Assembly: GCA_019914995.1 (NCBI GenBank)
Contig: CM034142.1
Coordinates: forward strand, 1,922,001 to 1,986,000
DNA from: Acanthochlamys bracteata
Taxonomy: Eukaryota > Streptophyta > Magnoliopsida > Pandanales > Velloziaceae
Direction of reading: 5' to 3'
DNA: 64,000 bases
Shown: positions 60,180 to 64,000 of the stretch, piece after piece
Numbering within the stretch: position 1 is the stretch's first letter
How the letters are laid out: each line of letters begins with the position of its first letter
Translations under genes and position numbers: made by a program
The notes under the pieces: model-generated
The model's input: only the letters and a program-made list of their open reading frames with translations
Database searches by the model: none
Told to the model about the DNA's origin: nothing

Positions 60180-62138
60180 TACTTTGTCTTCATATGGAGA
60201 TGAGGTATTACAACCAGGAAGTAGCTCCACATCAAGAGTCATCTGATTAGTATTCAACCCAAGGTTTGTAGGAGAAAGAAGTTAAAGAAGATGCAAACTA
60301 GTCAAATTAGGCGAGTTTCTCTTACACCTAAATTTTATGTTGTTTATTCTATGCATTGCTTGTTTATTTCTATTCCTTCACCATTAAGGACAATATTAAG
60401 ATTGAAGTTGGAGAAGATGAGTAGATGGTAACAATAACTTTTTTTAAAAAAAGAAATCTCGTGTTACTTTTCTTTAGTTTCTCTTTTTACAATAGTACTC
60501 TGTATAATTGAGTTGATAAGATATTGGTACCATTTTTAGAAAGTATAATTGAATATGTTCCAGAGGATCTTCAATTTACACTTTGTAACTAGTAATAATA
60601 TCTATCAGGGTAATACAAGTTTAGAGTGTGATCTTGATATTTTTACCGGTGTTGGGTGGATTTTGTTTTCTTTTTGTAGCAATAGTTAGGATACACAGTA
60701 ATCAAATAGATTTTGAAAAGTACAATGATAAAGAAAGGGTAAAAAAAACTGCACAAAGCAACTAAATAAAAGTAGAAAAGCCATAAAACAGTGCCAATGC
60801 TCAAGTATTCTTCATTTTTTGTTAAATTAAAACTTTTTTTTTATTTCTTTCTATTTTAAGGATTCTCTATTTTCATTACATCAATTACAACATGTGCAAA
60901 ACTTCGTCCTTTGGAAGTGTATTTGAAGTTGAGAAATTACATTAAAACAAGTTATGGATACTAAATTTTTTATTCTTTTTAATACATTGCACATGTTCTT
61001 TGAATGAAGATCGAATTGATTTACACTATTTACAGAATGCATTTAAAAGAGTTTATAGTTGACGTTAACTTGGGAATTATGTTTAAATAATAATAAAGAT
61101 TTCTATTTGCTTAAGTTGTGTATAGAGAATGAAATCTTTAAAATTTGGAATATTTGATAAGAGTGTAATTATAGTGTGTTTGGTATCCTAGTGTTATAGT
61201 CTAGATGCTGATATTTCACATGAACTAAATTATCTTATATTTATAATGTTTTACCAATCCAAATCTTTACATTGCTCATCTACTCCTTATTTCTTATGTA
61301 ATGATGTCTTCGGTTAGATGTGAACATCAAGGTCCTATTTCCACTACTTTCTATTATTTTTCTATAAAATTAGAAATGAATTCCTACCGAATATTGGAAA
61401 TTGAAATCTCTTTCCTATTTGGGAGGGATTCAAGGTTCTTATAAATAAGGCGCATCATAAAGCCACAAAGATCATCAACAGCCACCTCGATCGTAAAATA
61501 GAACCGCCTTGAGGGAAAAAGGTTTCTGTAGAGCAACGAAAGAGAGGAAGAGCTACGGTAGAGGGGAGAACGATAAACATCTTTACTGCTCGATCCTACA
61601 CCAAATCAAATTTGCTCTTATAGCTCATGTTTATTTTATATGACTATTTTGTGTAATATAAGCATGAGAAGGTAATTTCTTTAACTGAAGTTTTGGATGA
61701 ATTCTAATTTAATTTAGTTGATTTTAATAATGTGTGATGAATTATTGTAGAATTTTATAGTGAGTTATTAATCTTTATGAGAATTCAACATACATGTTGA
61801 AATTATATGTTTCATCAACATTGAACTAAATATTTAAATTATATGGTTAATTATTTTACTAGAATTAAGTGGAATATATTTGAGATTAAATTAATAACTA
61901 TAATTAGTAATTTTTGGATCAACGTAAATATAGTTACATGATTGATGATTTCATAAAAATTAGACTAGACCAAAATTAAAATAAATTGGAGGTAAGTGAT
62001 TATAAATTAATTCAATGTTAGAACCTTAACTACAAATTCGACTTAAGTACTGAATTAAGGTATTATGTATAAAATCTTCCCTATAATTAGTAATTACCAT
62101 CACATGTAATTAAGGATCCAAACAAAAGACACAGGTGG
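60180..62138 (+). mobile_element. old Athila-like remnant (3' region plus partial LTR)
   Basis: Sequence from about 60,360 follows the 3' non-coding part of the 4.4-21.5 kb array in order: CACCATTAAGGACAATATTA, TAATTGAGTTGATAAGATAT, GCCAATGCTCAAGTAT. An LTR-like part starts TTTGATAAGAGTGTAATTAT near 61,157. It contains GTGTAATATAAGCATGAG and the downstream LTR order, but fades near 62,130. It is much more diverged than the array and lacks coding parts, so it is an older, truncated relative. Confidence 0.7.
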
Positions 62139-63454
62139 CAAGGTTGTTAAAATTTCAATTTAAATTTTAAACTATTACGATTTTACTTTACCAAAATTAT
62201 CCTGATTCAAGCAAAGAAAAACTTGAAGTAATATTGCACCCACATCATGATTTTAACTGTAAAATTAGTAAGATCACGATTTTTTTGCGATTTCATATAA
62301 CTTTGCTTTCGGAGGAGTTTTTGTAATTTTGGGAAGCTCAAGGGTTTTTTAATAAAATTTCTAAATAGTAAATAACCTAATTTGACCACGTTCTTAATTA
62401 GTCATGCGACATAGAATCAAAGAGTCCATAATTTTACGTTCTGCCATGATAGGCCTAACATAGAGAAATTTCTTCAAAATTTTACAGATCTTTTCCTTCT
62501 AGTCTACTATAGTAGAATTTTTTTGTTCTATGCCGATCGTTTTCTTGATTTGAGCTCGAGACTATTAAATCTTCTAATTGGTCATATCTACAGCGATCAC
62601 GGAGTTTTTCTTCATTTCGAATGTTTTTTCAGTTCTTTTGGACCCTAGTACTTGTGTTCTCTTTTTTTCACTGTACGAATGATGAATGCATTACTTTAGA
62701 TGGTTGTCTCACTGTCCAAAGCCTTTTGGATGGCTCTGTCACACTGTCTGGCTAACCAAAGTAATCTGAGCCAGAGGACTAAACCAACATATTTCTTGTA
62801 ATGGTATGCTTATGTTTTTGTACATGTCTTGTATAGCTATGGCTTGAGTTTGCTGGCATGTTGTAGAACTTCAAGTTTGCTGGCTTGAAATATAGAAAAT
62901 TATTGATGAAAGATATAGAACTTTAATTTCTCCATTTTCCTTTTGCATCTATCTAGAGCCTCTTGAATTTTGATATTTTTGTACGTGGTGTTTGTCATTG
63001 TCTTGTAATGGTATGCTTGTGTGTAGAAAATAATCATTAAATAAATGATTCATATTGCTGCCAAAAAAAAAAGTGCACCGCTATCATCATTTTGTTATAT
63101 AATTCCACATACAAGTAAGAATTTGAGAATTAGAATTATAACAAGCTAACAATATATTTATACATGCTTTTACCTTCTAAGGAAGCTTGAAAGTTACGAT
63201 TAAAAGCTCCAAACTTCTACTAGAATGTCCAAAATAACATAATACATAAATGTAAATCATCTGAAACCCCAATAATAACATGTATTAGTTTATTACAATA
63301 TTAAAAAATATTACGTAAACTTTTACGTATTAAAATAAAATTTTATTAAGAATTAGTGATAAGTAAAATCTTAAGATATAACTATAAAAATTCGATTTTA
63401 TGATCTTACTCAAGTGGAACGATCCTACTTAAAATTTCGACCTTAACAACCTTG
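62139..63454. mobile_element. possible non-autonomous DNA transposon, 1.3 kb
   Basis: CAAGGTTGTTAA at the left is inverted as TTAACAACCTTG at the right, with further weak similarity inward. The flanks ACAGGTGG and ACCATTGG match at five of eight bases, which would fit an eroded 8-base duplication of hAT type. No transposase is seen. The right boundary of the Athila-like remnant coincides with the left end, as if this element had inserted there. Confidence 0.4.
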
Positions 63455-64000
63455 ACCATTGGTGATTTCTAAAATTCTAATTAAAATCACTTTTGCTTTC
63501 AAAACACAAAACTTCATTCCTTCAAGGATAATGCATCTCTTTATAAAATTTGAGCTTAGTAATACTTCAAAAAATGACAAATTTAGAGGTTTAGTTTAAA
63601 TTAAGTTGACAACCGGCCTTGTGAAATAACCTCATTTGCTAATATATGGTACAGCATAAATGTACGCTTTGGTTAATTAGGATATAAAGAATACAATTTT
63701 CTTAGGTTATTCTTCTATCCACAATAACTGCACAAACATACTTGTCTTCTCAGATGTACCTATTTCTTCTTTATCCTTTGAATACTTTAGATAACCTAAC
63801 TTATTATGTCTGTGAAGAAGGAGCTAAGATGAGCTAGTACATTGAATCTTTATTATCTAATCGGGTACGATTGAAGGTGTTCAGCAACACTCAATAGCTA
63901 AAGACTTCTATCTGAAAACATGCTGAAAAGTGGCATACAATCAAGCCACCGAAGCTACACTCTATAGGAAAACAATATAGAAATATTATGTTGTTTTGTA
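63455..64000. other. low-copy DNA; last 128 bases duplicated from 22.5-23.2 kb
   Basis: From 63,873 (GAAGGTGTTCAGCAACACTC) to the window end the sequence matches 22,525-22,560. After a jump it matches 23,103-23,183 (GCTGAAAAGTGGCATACAA). No gene is seen. Confidence 0.6.

Overview
The window is AT-rich, repeat-dominated flowering-plant nuclear DNA. Support comes from Ty3/gypsy elements of Athila type with a primer site for tRNA-Asp, a Ty1/copia element with an initiator-Met primer site, Mutator-like (MULE) transposons with FAR1-type transposases, and the intron-rich remains of a plant S9-family serine peptidase gene (Arabidopsis At5g36210-like, recalled from memory). The species cannot be fixed. 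No intact host gene was found.

Layout. 0-2 kb: a decayed MULE scrap and a fold-back repeat. 2.0-3.9 kb: four exons of a partial S9 peptidase pseudogene on the plus strand. 4.4-21.5 kb: a tandem LTR-internal-LTR-internal-LTR Athila array, inserted into a small fold-back element. 21.5-22.4 kb: two fold-back elements. 22.4-28.6 kb: low-copy DNA, copia scraps and a possible solo LTR. 28.7-30.4 kb: C-terminal exons of the S9 peptidase on the minus strand. 31.8-51.5 kb: a chain of transposons. 51.7-56.4 kb: more upstream exons of the same minus-strand peptidase, with a miniature LTR element (TRIM) in one intron. 57.1-59.3 kb: more fold-back elements. 60.2-62.1 kb: an old Athila-like remnant. 62.1-63.5 kb: a possible DNA transposon. 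The last 130 bases repeat pieces of 22.5-23.2 kb.

The minus-strand peptidase can be followed exon by exon from 56.4 kb to its stop at 28.7 kb. Exon phase matches across a roughly 21 kb intron (51,746 to 30,387), and the transposon chain sits inside that intron. The plus-strand copy at 2-4 kb is an inverted duplicate of the middle exons and their introns. Its own counterpart of that intron also holds a transposon block, with matching intron sequence on both sides. Both copies are broken by host-gene lesions.

The most interesting structure is the chain itself. Two FAR1-type MULEs (6.0 and 6.4 kb, with 1.0 and 1.7 kb inverted arms), one 1.6 kb fold-back element, one copia and several roughly 0.4 kb fold-back elements lie end to end. 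They are separated almost only by (TA)n tracts. The 6.4 kb MULE shares its termini with several small fold-backs, which makes its family a candidate source of the transposase that moves them. Each insertion into a TA tract appears to leave TA on both sides, which would renew the target.
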